NCBI GenBank assembly: GCA_028829895.1
Contig: CM054181.1
Coordinates: forward strand, 108,820,860 to 108,884,859
Direction: 5' to 3'
DNA: 64,000 nt
From: Sinotaia quadrata
Taxonomy: Eukaryota > Mollusca > Gastropoda > Architaenioglossa > Viviparidae
Shown one piece after another: positions 1 through 12,159 of this stretch. The notes beneath the pieces are model-generated. The model made no database searches, was not told the DNA's origin, and saw only the letters and a list, made by a program, of their open reading frames with translations. The stretch's first letter is position 1. The number at the start of each line of letters is the position of its first letter. The position numbers were made by a program, and so were the translations under genes.

Positions 1-486
1 AATGCTTATATTTTGAACGCTTTAAGTTCTGTTAAGATTGCAAGAGTAATGTCCCATTTGCATTTCTAATTTAATTGAATTTCGGTGTTTTTTTTAAGAT
101 AAATGGAGAAAATCATATTTTTAAAGCAAGTATGAACATAGAAACTGTTGTATGCACGTGTGAGTCACTGTATATTGTCTTTATTAATAGTTTGCTTTGC
201 GCGAGACTGGATTCTGAATCAGGGCAGTGGAAACGTATCATAATGGTCAATTGTAAATGTCTCACAATCATATCTGAAGCTGCCAGAATAAACTTAAATT
301 CAAGGCGTTAATAAGTTTGTCAATGCTTTTCATGTCTATATTCCGCTTATGCCGGACTGAATAGAAAGGTTCTATTGTTAGTCGCCATTTGAAATTCTCT
401 CTTACAGTAAGACCAGCACTAATACATTTTACTTAACTCACTCATTGTGTAGAAATAGCGTCGTAAACTGGTGTCTGGTTTCGTGG
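1..486. other. Unique AT-rich intronic sequence
   Basis: No repeat or gene recognised. A 78-codon open frame at 75-311 has no recognisable motif. If the gene model is right, this is inside intron 1 of junctophilin. Confidence 0.5.
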
Positions 487-782
487 GGATAGCGTTTAAT
501 TAGACAACTTTGTGTTTCTGGAGTATAATGGATAGCGTTTAATTAGACAACTTTGTGTTTCTGGAGTATAAGGGATAGCGTTTAGTTAGACAACTTTGTG
601 TTTCTGGAATATAAGGGATAGCGTTTAGTTAGACAACTCTGTGTTTCTGGAGTATAATGGATAGCGTTTAATTAGACAACTCTGTGTTTCTGGAGTATAA
701 TGGATAGCGTTTAGTTAGACAACTTTGTGTTTCTGGAGTATAAGGGATAGCGTTAGACAACTTTGTGTTTCTGGAGTATAAG
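487..782. repeat. 43-bp minisatellite, 7 copies
   Basis: Units begin GGATAGCGTTTAATTAGACA at 487, 530, 573, 616, 659, 702 and a shortened one at 745. Copies differ at a few positions (AAT/AAG end, TTAATT/TTAGTT). Confidence 0.95.
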
Positions 783-826
783 TCCAAATTAGCAAAAGAG
801 GATAAGGAAGAAAGAGGATACCCAGT

Positions 827-830
<4 letters not shown>

Positions 831-899
<69 letters not shown>
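831..899. repeat. (GA)n microsatellite
   Basis: About 34 uninterrupted GA dinucleotides. The Ser-Leu open frames on the minus strand are translations of this tract. Confidence 0.98.
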
Positions 900-901
<2 letters not shown>

Positions 902-1560
902 GACAAACAAGCTAAAGGAATTTAATTATCTTTAGGGATTAAGAATGAAGAGAGAAAAAAATAGATATCAAGTTTCGCGTCTCATTTTCCTATTATACAG
1001 ACACAAGGTTTATTAGGTTCTTTCACATGTCCAACCTAATAAATCACAATACATAGACTCATAGAGTGAAACGACACTTTATTCAAATATACACCTTCTA
1101 CGTCACCAAGTATCCACCATTTCTATAATCTAATTCACACATTCTGTGTACCTTACTACACACCATCCCTGTACTTCAGCGTACATTTTGCAGTATATAA
1201 CTTCCAGTGTGGTATATCGGATGATCAATTTCTGTATATCAGTGTAGTATTTTGGATGATCAGTGTGGTTCTTCTGTATGCGTTTTCCGGACTTTGCATT
1301 CTAATGATTACTTGTCGGCAAAGTAAGAACTGTTATTTCATTGGAAAAAAGCAACTTAACAGAGATATTTTGACTGAAACATTATAGTGTGTGTAGCAGA
1401 ACATGGTGGAATTAATGGTAAAAAAACCCCTCTAGTTTTAATGTACGATTGATGAAAGTGTACACAAAAGATGACACCGACTTTTATGGGTTAGAAAAAT
1501 AGTTTAACTGGACGTAAGTATGCTAGGATTGAATTATACAGTTTGTTCTGGATTGTATGC
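900..1560. other. Unique intronic sequence
   Basis: No gene seen. A short imperfect duplication around TATATCAGTGTAG / TGGATGATCA lies at 1190-1270. Confidence 0.45.
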
Positions 1561-1589
1561 ATTAGAATTGTGATAGCTGCCTAACGCAT

Positions 1590-2285
1590 ACGAATTGGCA
1601 GTTACTTCCCTTACTACAAGGCCAATGGATCCATTACGATGAATTACTGAAAAGACAATGGCTTCGCTGTACGCAAGAAGGATGACACCTTCATGACGTA
1701 CAAGGGCAACGGCAGCATTCCATACAATAAAGGCAATCACTTCACGACAGACAAGAGTGTCAGTTGATCTGATATACAAGAAAGACAATAGTTGCATAAC
1801 TTAAGACGGTAAATGGCTTTGTGACATACAGATGGTCAATAATTCGTGGCATACAATAAGGACAATGAGTTCATATCATAATAAATACGAAAGTCGGTGG
1901 CTTCTTGACGTACATGAAAGACATTGGCTTCATGGCGTAAAGAAAGATAAATGGCTTCTTGACGTACATGAAAGACATTGGCTTTATGACACACAACAAA
2001 GATAATTGTTTCTTGGTGTACATGAGGAACATTGACTTTGTGACGTAGGAGAAAGAAAATGGCTTCTTGATGTACATGAAATACATTGGCTTCGTGACAT
2101 ACAAGAAAGATGACGACATCTTGATGTGCATGAAGAACATTGACTTTGTGACATAGGAGAAAGAAAATGGCTTCTTGATGTACATGAAATACATTGGCTT
2201 CGTGACATACAAGAAAAATGACGGCTTCTTGATGTGCATGAAGAACATTGACCCCGTGATTTTTAAAGTAAATGGCTTCATGATG
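1590..2285. repeat. Degenerate minisatellite, about 54 bp
   Basis: Best copies start GGCTTCTTGATGTACATGAA at 2061, 2169 and 2223, with an intermediate at about 2115. The 54-bp unit alternates between two variants (GTACATGAAATAC and GTGCATGAAGAAC), giving a 108-bp higher-order unit. Copies decay toward 1590. Because 54 is divisible by 3, long minus-strand open frames arise. Confidence 0.85.
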
Positions 2286-2430
2286 AACAAAGAAGAAAAG
2301 AAACTAATGACAGCTCATGATGACCAACGAGGAAAAGAAATTAATGACATAGTTCATGATGACCAACGAGGAAAAGAAATTAATAACTCATGATACCAAA
2401 GAGGAAAAGAAACTAATGACATAGCCCATG
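2286..2430. repeat. Short tandem array, about 45 bp, 3 copies
   Basis: GAGGAAAAGAAATTAATGAC recurs with CATGATGACCAAC between copies. Confidence 0.8.
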
Positions 2431-3780
2431 AAGGTAAGAACCGAGAGATGTACATGCAAAGCTATAGTCTCGTGACTTACATGGAAGGAAAATATTTCAA
2501 ACATTAATAATGGAAACTGTCTCACGGTACATAAAGTGGTGATTCGGTGATATGCAAAAAAAACCCAACCCAACGGAAAGGTCGTATGCTGTAAACACAG
2601 AGCAGTGGCAAACAAGAAGGAGGTCGTTCTCATGATGTAAACAGTATGACATTTCATAAACTTGTTCGTCATAATTACTAGTATCAAGAAAATGTGTATC
2701 ACATCAATCAAGCCCCCCCCCCCTTTTTTTTTTCTTATCAGACTGCCAAAAGTTATAATTATATTAATATTATTTTTTTTTGCATTCTATGATTTCGCTA
2801 ATATTTTATTTTTTTCTGGAAATGGGTTGCGTTCAAATGCAAGTATCGCAATAATTTTGACGCATTCAGTATAAAAATTAAAATACTTGGGGATTGTTTT
2901 ATGTGTTGGGGTTTTATTGCAGTTTCTTTTGTTGTTGTTGAAAAATTGTTTCCTGGCAGCTATCGATGAGTGGCATGCAGGTTTACCTGCGCCAGCAATC
3001 GTGCCAGTGACAGATGGCTCTACCGGCTTTTGTAGACATTATTGCTGCATTGTGATGGTTGCTATACATTTGATATCTCGGCGTCTGAACACCTAAGCTG
3101 CACCAAGTGCACTCTCTGAGCAAAATCTTAGCTGCCGCTTCGCGCATCGCGATCCTCGTTATGGCTGAATGGACTGACCTAAGAGTGTCTTTATGCTATT
3201 TATATGAACCGTCTGCTAGTGGGGTGCCTTTTCTGGCAGAGCGACTCTTCTTGCAGACATGAAAGCGAAGGTGAAGAGAGGGTGAGACGGTCGGTGGGGT
3301 GGGTGGATAGGTGGGAGAGTGGTAGAGAAAGTTCTGCAGGTGAAAAGAAAGACGTGAACGTTTACAATTTTCATGGAATTAGTGCGACATTCATAATCAC
3401 TGTTACTCACCATTGGGACTGTGGTTCAACACCTGTTGAATTAAATTCTGTATTCTCATGAAGAACCGATGATTAGAACGTATCGTTCTGGGCCTTGTTA
3501 TGGTAGGAGGGGGTGGGGTGGGGCGCAGATATTTGCACGCAAGTGGTGCATTAATTAGTAATATGCGGGTATTACTAGGGAACTGGGTGACGAAGAGGTG
3601 CAGGATTAGACTCGTACCTAGTTTCTGGGCTCTTGGGTTCAAAACTTTGCGGCAATAAGGGGATTTTTACCATTCGACACGCCCTCAACTTAGTTCGAGA
3701 CTTAGATGAGTTTAGCTCCTTACTTATGAAATGCGAAGAGTTTAGGGATATTAGGATGCGTGAATAATATTACATATTAG
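2431..3780. other. Unique intronic sequence with G-rich and C/T homopolymer tracts
   Basis: Holds a poly(C)-poly(T) tract at 2711-2731 and G-rich strings near 3293-3325 and 3507-3530 that could form G-quadruplexes in sense RNA. No gene recognised. Confidence 0.45.
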
Positions 3781-3784
3781 AACC

Positions 3785-4040
3785 AATAGAAGCAGCAGTA
3801 TTGTTAGTAAAAGCAGTAGTGTTAGAAGTAGTAGTGTTAGTAGTAATAGTGTTAGTAGTAAGTAGTAGTGATAGTAGTAAAAGTAGTAGTGTTAGTAGTA
3901 AAAACAGTAGTGTTAGTAGTAAAGCAGTAGTGTTAGTAGTAAAAGCAGTAGTGTTAGTAGTAAAAGGAGTAGTGTTAGTAGTAAAAGCAGTAGTGCTAGT
4001 AGTAAAAGTAGTAGTAATGGTAAAGGAAGCAGTAGTTCTA
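3785..4040. repeat. (AGT)-based minisatellite
   Basis: AGTAGTGTTAGTAGTAAA-type 18-bp units repeated and partly degenerate. The Val-rich + frame and Thr-rich - frame are repeat translations. Confidence 0.92.
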
Positions 4041-4445
4041 TGCATGTATTAGAATAATAACCGTTACACAGTCTGTGAATTATTAATATCACACAGCAAT
4101 CTCCTATTAACGATCTACTATTACAAGAGAATTAGTCCTGTCTAATTAGCGCAGCATAATTAACGGACAATGATTGCCAAGCACAACCGAGAGAATAAAA
4201 GCGACAAATTGTTTAGCCGTAACACCATATCAACTTAAAAATAATTCAATAATCAAATCAAACTGCGTTGTTTCGACTTTGAAAGATAATGAACCTACCC
4301 TTTGATTTACATTGTTCGATTCTATTTTGTCTCTACAGCTTTTACTGCAATGATGTCGCGAAATCGTTGTAAGCAGCAAACGTTCTTCATTTAAACTGAT
4401 TGACTGACAGGTAGTCAGCAATCTATTTCCCAAGTTATGTCTCCT
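4041..4445. other. Unique AT-rich intronic sequence
   Basis: Nothing recognised. Confidence 0.4.
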
Positions 4446-4690
4446 ATGCACACATAAGTACGCATGCGCAAACACATAATCACACACACCACACGCACGC
4501 ACACGCGCAAACACACACATACACTAACACACACACACAAACACACAAACACACACACACACTAACACACACACAAACACACACACACACAAACACACAC
4601 AAACACACACACAAACACACACACTAACACACACACACAAAAACACACACAAACACACACACACAAACACACACACAAACACACAAACAA

Positions 4691-4721
<31 letters not shown>

Positions 4722-4722
4722 C
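4446..4722. repeat. Interrupted (CA)n microsatellite
   Basis: About 270 bp of CACACA with regular AAACACAC and CACTAACAC interruptions. The minus-strand Cys/Val frames are artefacts. Confidence 0.95.
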
Positions 4723-5033
4723 TACAACCCACTATCACCAATGAATGATACAACTCTTGTGTAAGCCACAAAACAACTCACATTTTGTTTCCTACATTTT
4801 CTACAAACAGACCTTCCTTTTCTCTCTTTTTAATTTTAATAACATGGAATTATTATTACCTTTTTCTTCGTTTCCAGAATAGCAGTCTGTATCTCTTTTG
4901 CAGTAAAGGAAGCTCTCATTCGCAAAACACACAGATTGTTTTGTCTGTCGACCCATGGAAACTCTAATTGCTAATTAATCATTGGACCTTTTTGAATCAT
5001 GCATTCATTCATTAACTCAGTCAATGTAATGTG

Positions 5034-5035
<2 letters not shown>

Positions 5036-5101
<66 letters not shown>
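5036..5101. repeat. (CA)n microsatellite
   Basis: About 33 uninterrupted CA dinucleotides. Confidence 0.97.
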
Positions 5102-5103
<2 letters not shown>

Positions 5104-5690
5104 CATACACACGCCTTTAATTTTTTTTTCGCCATCTATTCATCACTTTCGTATCGCCAGTATTTAGAGAGCGATGATAGACCTAAAGACGAGACGCGTT
5201 GATTGCATACTCGCAGAAGTACGATTTAGGCTGTTAGAGGGCGGTCGACCGATATCAGACGGGGAAGGGTGGTGGTGGTGGTGGCATGGGTTACTGTGCC
5301 GCCCAGACTGAATTTTTCCCCACTCATTTAAACCTAGAACAAACATAGTAAAAGATCGGGCGAAATCTGCATTTTTTAGTTGGGAAAAGAATCATTAATC
5401 GTTGTTTGTTCAGTTTGAATTTTGTTTTGATTTTAATTACAGGGCAAATATCACTATTATCTTCTGGATTCGTTTCTCACATTTATTATGGTGTGTGGTG
5501 TGGGGTGGGGCGCGTGCGTGCATGCGTTATTCACTTATTCATTTACTAATTAATTCATTTACTCAACCACTCTTGCTAAGTGAAACAATATAATTCACTC
5601 GTACTCACTACCCAATGAGAGCAAATAACATTTTTTTTTTTTTTTAAACCAAATAACACCATCGATCACTGACTCTTTCACCCTCCTACT
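5102..5690. other. Unique intronic sequence
   Basis: Contains a short GGTGGTGGTGGTGG run near 5268-5284 and a T13 tract near 5632. No gene recognised. Confidence 0.4.
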
Positions 5691-5694
5691 TAGT

Positions 5695-6195
5695 TTCTCT
5701 CTCTCATTTATTCTCATTCACTCACTACCTCACTTATTCACTCACTGCCTCTCTTATTCACTCAATGTCTCACTAATTCACTCACTCTTTCACTTATTCA
5801 CTCACTGTCTCAATTGTTCACTCACTCTTTCACTTATTCACTCACTTTTTTCATTTATTCATTCACTGTCTTGCTTATTCACTCACTCTTTCAATTATTC
5901 ACTCACTCTTTTCATTTATTCACTCACTTTCTCACTTATTCACTCACTGTCTCAATTGTTAATTCACTGTCTCAATTGTTCATTCACTCTTTTCATTTAT
6001 TCACTCACTCCTTTCACTTATTCACTCACTCTTTTCATTTATTCACTCTTTTCATTTATTCACTCTTTTCATTTATTCACTCACTGTCTCACTTATTCAC
6101 TCACTGTCTCAATTGTTCATTCACTCTTTTCATTTATTGACTCACTGTCTTACTTATTCACTCACTCTTTCACTTATTGACTCACTGTCTTTGTT
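5695..6195. repeat. TTCACTCAC-based minisatellite
   Basis: Units of about 24-28 bp combining TTATTCACTCACT with CTTTCAC, TGTCTCAA or CTTTTCATT. Many variants are shuffled in the array. Ser/Leu/Phe-rich + frames are repeat translations. Confidence 0.93.
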
Positions 6196-6345
6196 ATTTT
6201 CATTACTTGGTGAAATAGCATTCCATGACCACAGGTTAGACTGAATTAATTTCATTACTTGGCAAAATAGTATTACGACACCACCAGCCATCTTTGTTCA
6301 TTTTATTACTTGGCAAAATAGTATTTTAATTCTACCAATCTTTGT
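6196..6345. repeat. Three diverged copies of a unit of about 60 bp
   Basis: ATTACTTGGCAAAATAGTATT recurs in slightly altered form near 6205, 6254 and 6304. Confidence 0.6.
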
Positions 6346-6804
6346 CTATTTCAAAGCCAAGATAGTTTGTTTGTTGTGCAAAGTATTTCTTTTAAAAATT
6401 GTTCCAAATTCCTTTAGAGGCCGAAGGGTGGGATTCAGTTTCAGTTCTGATACATTTTAGATACTGGTGTATTTCAGGCACTCACCTTAATTAAGTGAAA
6501 CGGTTCTGCTTGCACTTAGCACACTGTTCCTAAACTCTTCCGGCTCTACAATTTCGAGAGCATTATATTATCTATTTATATATAATGTCACCTAGATTGC
6601 ATCTGTTGCGTTAATTAAATGTATACACATTATTTTGTTGTGAATTGTAATTTTAAACAAAATAATTACAAACTACCCCTCTTTCAACACCTGTTTAATT
6701 TGTTTTTTTTTAAAATTATATAATCACTTTCTAGATTTAATTAACTTGCTGCAGTAATGGCCACGAAGTGGGGCATGAGAAGTTTTCTTTCCAAAACTTA
6801 GTTT
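6346..6804. other. Unique AT-rich intronic sequence
   Basis: Nothing recognised. Confidence 0.4.
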
Positions 6805-6938
6805 TGTCTCTAATACTGTAGAGTGGGTAGAGTTCTCTTATCTCTAATACTGTAGAGTGGGTAGAGTTCTCTTATCTCTAATACTGTAGAGTGGGTAGAG
6901 TTCTCTTCTCTAATACTGTAGAGTGGGTAGAGGTTCTC
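6805..6938. repeat. Minisatellite, about 34 bp, 4 copies
   Basis: CTAATACTGTAGAGTGGGTA repeats nearly identically four times, with TCTTATCT or TCTTCT spacers. Confidence 0.93.
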
Positions 6939-7089
6939 TTGCGCCGTACGAGTTAAAGCATGATGTGAAGAGAAACTTGTTGATCCAGTTTCAAGTCATG
7001 CTGATAAGTGTGTGTATTAGCAGCATTAGACAACTAATCGTTGTGTGATAAAGCGTCCAAGGCTCGAGTGTGCGCCTTCTGTTCATACA

Positions 7090-7610
7090 TGGCCTAGCGC
7101 CTTATTATTGATCGACTTTCTGTTATCTAGATTGAGCGCCTGTTATATCGTCCGACTTTCTGTTATCTAGATTGAGCGCCTGTTATATCGTCCGACTTTC
7201 TGTTATCTAGATTGAACGCCTGTTATATCGTCCGACTTTCTGTTATCTAGATTGAACGCCTGTTATATCGTCCGACTTTCTGTTATGCAGGTGGGGCACT
7301 TGTTAAATTGTCCGACTTTCTGTTATGCAGGTGGGGCACTTGTTAAATTGTCCGACTTTCTGTTATGCAGGTGGGGCGCTTGTTAAATTGTCCGACTTTC
7401 TGTTACCTAAGGTGGAGTGCACCATGATTAACCGAATTTATTACCTCGGTGGGACAATTCGTATTTGACTGACTTTCTGTTATTAAGGTGCAGCGCCCCA
7501 TTACTAAACGATTTTCTGTTACCTTGGTGTGGCATTGTTTGATCGTCTGATTTCCTGTTATTTTGGTGGAGCACCGGTTCATTGTCCTATCCTCTATTGT
7601 AATGAAAATT
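7090..7610. repeat. 40-bp minisatellite with two subfamilies
   Basis: GTCCGACTTTCTGTTATCTA repeats every 40 bp at 7151-7250, carrying the palindrome ATCTAGAT. From about 7270 the same frame continues with GTTATGCAGGTGGGGC in its place, then decays to about 7610. Confidence 0.93.
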
Positions 7611-7734
7611 GCATACGAAATGCAGGCAAATTTATTAAAATGGTTCTGCACTGGGGCGCTTGTAATTATTTACAAATAAAGCGCTAAAGACAATACAGGC
7701 ACTAACCTCGAACAATCGCCGCGCTAGACAAATC

Positions 7735-8030
7735 TCTACGTTCTAGACATCTCAAGACGAATCTTTACGTTCTAGACATCTCCAGATGAATCTCTACGTT
7801 CTAGACATCTCCAGACGAATCTCTACATTCTAGACATCTCAAGACGAATCTTTACGTTCCAGACATCTCCAGATGAATCTCTACGTTCTAGACATCTCAA
7901 GACGAATCTCTACATTCTAGACATCTCAAGACGAATCTTTACGTTCTAGACATCTCCAGACGAATCTCTACATTCTAGACATCTCAAGACGAATCTTTAC
8001 GTTCCAAATACAATAAGATGAATTTCTAGC
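7735..8030. repeat. 29-bp minisatellite, subfamily A
   Basis: Units contain TCTACGTTCTAGACATCTC plus AAGACGAA or CAGATGAA, about 10 copies. The TCTAGA palindrome is retained in most copies. Confidence 0.94.
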
Positions 8031-8160
8031 TCTAGAGACATCGAGACGACTCTACTTTCAAGATGAATCTTTAAGTTCTAGAGAATTCAGATGAATATCT
8101 ACTTTCCATAGACCATAACACAAATCAGTCTCTACATTCCAGAGACCTGCACTCAAACTA
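8031..8160. repeat. Decayed units linking the two 29-bp arrays
   Basis: Partial matches such as GATGAATCTTTAAGTTCTAG and GATGAATATCTACTTTCCA bridge subfamilies A and B. Confidence 0.6.
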
Positions 8161-8445
8161 CTTTTCAGAGAACTCCGGGTCAATTTCTACATTGCAGAGA
8201 ACTCCGGGTCAATTACTACATTCCAGAGAACTCCGGGTCAATTTTTACATTGCAGAGAACTCCGGGTCAATTTCTACATTGCAGAGAACTCCGGGTCAAT
8301 TTCTACATTCCAGAGAACTCCGGGTCAATTTCTACATTGCAGAGAACTCCGGGTCAATTTCTACATTCCAGAGAACTCAGGGTCAATTTCTACATTCCAG
8401 AGAACTCCGGGTCAATTTCTACATCCCAGAGAAATCCGGATGAGT
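8161..8445. repeat. 29-bp minisatellite, subfamily B
   Basis: Units contain CAGAGAACTCCGGGTCAATT followed by TCTACATTC or TCTACATTG, about 10 copies. Same period as subfamily A, with an alignable TCTACATTC core. Confidence 0.95.
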
Positions 8446-8678
8446 CTCTGAAGTGTGTGCGCACTTTGATGTTGTAGCTCATAAATTCCATTACTTTTAA
8501 TCCACTTGCTCACCCTCCCAGAACAATAAACTAAGAAAGCAAAGAATAAATGACAATTACAAAGCACGTCCATTTCAAAGCAAAGATCTTTCGGCACACA
8601 TGTGTTTCTTTAAGAACGAACCTGCATTCTGATTTTCTGTGTCAAACTATTACATTAAATCTTTGTAATTAAGTATTT

Positions 8679-8679
8679 C

Positions 8680-8759
<80 letters not shown>
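8679..8759. repeat. (CA)n microsatellite
   Basis: About 40 uninterrupted CA dinucleotides. Confidence 0.98.
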
Positions 8760-8761
<2 letters not shown>

Positions 8762-9238
8762 TAAACAAACCCATAGCACTCTGTACTTTCAAAACACTGA
8801 AAGCTTCGGCATTAGCTTAATTATGTAATTGATCAATTTGATCGATATTTGCTAAAGTTTTATTTTAAAGTCTAACCCAGATGTGTGTTGATTTCACGGA
8901 CCGGGTTAGATAAGGATGGATGCTTGAACCAATTTCGTTCGAATGTGCGTGCAGGATGGCAAGAGAAACTTAACGCCACTTTTTATACATGCGTGTCCAG
9001 AAATTATGCTTCCTTCTTTCCTTTCTTCGCGTTATTGTCGTGGTAAGCGACATATCGCCTTATGGTGTTAGACTGAGAATCGTAGCCAAATAGGTACCAA
9101 AGTCTCTTCATTTTCTAGAACGAAAGCAGTAGTCAAGGGTTTCTTTTTATACATTTTTCTTCTGCGGAATAATAAATGTTAATTTTAAGCTTGGCAGGCA
9201 TACTTTAAATCAGGCATGCCACTGTGAATCTAACAGTG
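8760..9238. other. Unique intronic sequence
   Basis: Nothing recognised. Confidence 0.4.
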
Positions 9239-9353
9239 ATGTCTCACTCACTCACTCACTCACTCACTCACTCACTATTAATCTCAGTGATGTCTCACTC
9301 TCACTCACTCCTCACTCACTCACTCACTCACTCACTCACTCACTCACTCACTA
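9239..9353. repeat. (CTCA)n microsatellite, two blocks
   Basis: CTCACTCACTCA blocks at about 9243-9275 and 9293-9352 are each followed by CTATTAAT. The whole block appears duplicated. Confidence 0.93.
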
Positions 9354-10179
9354 TTAATGTTTTTCATCATCCTCTGTTGTCTCTCTCTTTAGTCTCTCTT
9401 TAGTCTCTCTTTTTCACTCCAGTAATTTTCATCGGTATCAGTAAATAATTAATCTGTATATATTTTTTGTATTAAATAGATTCTATCTGATTGCATGTGT
9501 ACCTAATAATCGAATACGCTTGTGTGGGTATGGATATAGTAGTTTCTTCATCTTGACGATGATTTTTCACATTTTTATTTCCGAGGAGTAACATTTCATT
9601 TAATGATTCTTACAGTGCCAGTCATGTTGAATGCCGTCAGAACATTTTTCTTTAAATAAAAATTGTGCTGTGTGCGGCTGCTGCTTCTTTGCCGTACGAA
9701 AATGTTCTCGTCATTTTTCCTCATTCTGGCAAAAGGCCTGAAGCCATGGAAACGGGAACTGCAGTAAGGGACAACATGGCTCCAGCACAGCTCCTTGTAA
9801 CGTCTATAAATTCCTGATGTCATGAAGTTTATTTGAGACCATAATTATTTCAGAATGTGTGTTGTAAACGCTTATTTTAATAAAAAGAAGGTGAGGATTA
9901 TCCTTCGCGTAAAACATAAATGCATACCTTATGAGTATTCATCATTCCGTACTCAGTGCACGGTGCCCAACACTCAGTATTCAACAGTCCGTACTCACTC
10001 AGTATTCAGCAGTCAGCAATGAATAAACTCATATATCAGTATAAAGTCATCAGTATGTAATATTAAATAACTAATTCTTCATCATTTCGATTCGAAAGGA
10101 AAACAATCAAATGGCTGTTAGAATTATAATTTACACGTATCGAAGTCTTCCATGTGTTGTAGGTAAGTAATAACAATTG
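9354..10179. other. Unique intronic sequence
   Basis: Contains a few CAGTATTCA-like repeats at 9950-10020. A 75-codon minus frame at 9596-9823 has no recognisable motif. Confidence 0.4.
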
Positions 10180-10495
10180 GAATAATAATGGAATGACATT
10201 GGATCAATACAAGAACAGTAATTGGAACAATACAAGGAATGCCATTGGAGGACACAAGAACAGTCATTGGAACAATGCAAAAACAAGCATTGAGCAATAC
10301 ATAAACAGTCATTGCCCAATACAAGAACAGTCATTGGAGCAATACAAGAACAATCATTGGAGCAATACAAGAACAATCATTGGAACAATACAAGAACAAT
10401 CATTGGAACAATACAAGAACAATCATTGGAGCAATACTAGAGTCATTGGAGCAATACCAGAACAATCATTGGAGCAATACTAGAACAGTCACTCC
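10180..10495 (+). repeat. 23-bp minisatellite, forward block
   Basis: Units read ACAAGAACAATCATTGGAGC plus AAT, about 13 copies, most regular at 10325-10490. Confidence 0.93.
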
Positions 10496-11480
10496 TTGTA
10501 CTACTCCGGAGATTGTTCTTGTATTATTCCACTTTCCAGAGACTTTTCTTGTATCACTCCGGAGACTTCTTGTATCACTCCGGAGACTTTTCTTGTATCA
10601 CTCCGGAGACTTTTCTTGTATTACTCCGGGGATAGTTCTTGTATTATTCCAGAGACTTCTTGTATTACTCTGAAGACATTTTGTATTACTGTACGGACAG
10701 TTCTTGTTATTGCTATAAGGACTATTCTTGTTATTACTATAAGAACTGTCCTTGTATAACTCCAATAAATGTTCTCGTATTGCTCCACTGACTATTCTTG
10801 TTCTTACTTTAAAGCCTGCTGTATTACTTAGTTATTATATTATATTATATTATTACAAGTAACTATTTTCTTGGTTTTATTTCAAAGACTGCATTCTTCC
10901 AATGAATGTTCCTGTTATTTTAGGACTGTTTTTTATATAGAGCTGTTCTTGTTATTACTCCAAGGACTGACTGTTCTTGTTTTTGCTGTAATGACTGTTC
11001 ATATGATTACAAGGACTGTTCGTGATATTCTTGTAAGAACAGTTCTTGATACTACTACAAAGACTGTTCTTGATATTACTGAATTAACCTTTCTTGTTCA
11101 TATCGCAAAATGTTCTTGTATTACTTTAATATTGTTCTTATTATTATTGTGATTATTTTTTGGTCTTATTACAAATGACTGTTTCTTGTATTTATTGCAA
11201 ATGATTGTCTAGTTATTCTTGCAGCCGAGTCTCGTTATTCTTGTTACGTACGAATTTTCTCACTGTTACCTATACCTGTTCTTATTCTTTCTTAAACTGA
11301 CTGTTCATTTTCTTATTGTAAATAAGCATTTTTATTATTGTTGATAACATTTCTTCTTGTTCTTGTAGTAAATGAACAGTCTTCTGAGTACTGAAGTGAC
11401 CATTCACATTAATATTGCAAATATTTGTTATTATTGCACTTGACTCTTCCTTTATTTATTATTGCAAAACAGCGCTGTCT
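10496..11480 (-). repeat. Same 23-bp family in opposite orientation
   Basis: Units read TTACTCCGGAGATTGTTCTT, the reverse complement of the preceding block with substitutions. Many copies carry the palindrome CTCCGGAG. Clear to about 10800, then increasingly decayed (GACTGTTCTTGTTATTAC) to about 11480. Confidence 0.88.
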
Positions 11481-12159
11481 TCATTAAAAAAATATTAAAT
11501 TAGTGAAATTACCCATAAGCGCATATGCACATAACCCTACACCACCAACACTACCACATCATCTCCTTCACTACGACTAGCACCACCTCTTCCACCAGCA
11601 CCATCTTTGGTGTAGATTAATTTCCCCCTTCTTGTCTTTATTTTATATTCGTTTTCCAAGTTTATTCAGTTTTACTTGTCATCTGAATTGCTCAACTGCC
11701 TGAAAGGCTTGTTTCACTCTGACCTTGACCTGGAATCGTCGATACATTGTCCACTAAGCACCCAGCTTCATTAAACTGTGTTGTTCACTTAAAATATTAC
11801 TGTGCTTACACAATTTGTGCGTGCGTGTGTTCTTGGCTCTAGAGTATGCACCTATGGTATATCTTTTTGTACGATTTTTACATTTGATTTCCATTTTCAA
11901 AGTCACTCTCTTCCCATTTCAAATCAAGGACCTCTTCTCGGGTATCAGGGAAATGTTGTTTTCCTGCCGTTATAAAAATTGATTTCTTCTGAAATAAATT
12001 AGGCTTGTTTTTTCCAGTGACGTCCTTTGAGAATAAATGTCTTCCTCAAATGTGTCAAGGATGATCGCTCTGCATTTCTTTCTTTCTTTTTTTCTTTTTG
12101 GACTTAAAAATCGTCGAATCCTGCGTCTTCATACTTGAAGACCCGCCGTTTTCTCTACA
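11481..12159. other. Unique intronic sequence
   Basis: Nothing recognised. Confidence 0.4.

Noticed and set aside
1871..2290. 139-codon minus frame (Met/Phe/Ser/Lys-rich)
   Set aside because: Generated by the 54-bp tandem repeat, whose length is a multiple of three.
3595..3655. Possible tRNA suggested by GGGTTCAAAAC
   Set aside because: Only a partial B-box; no A-box and no foldable arms.
7735..8445. CRISPR-like regular 29-bp repeats
   Set aside because: There are no unique spacers, units are contiguous, and the genome is eukaryotic.
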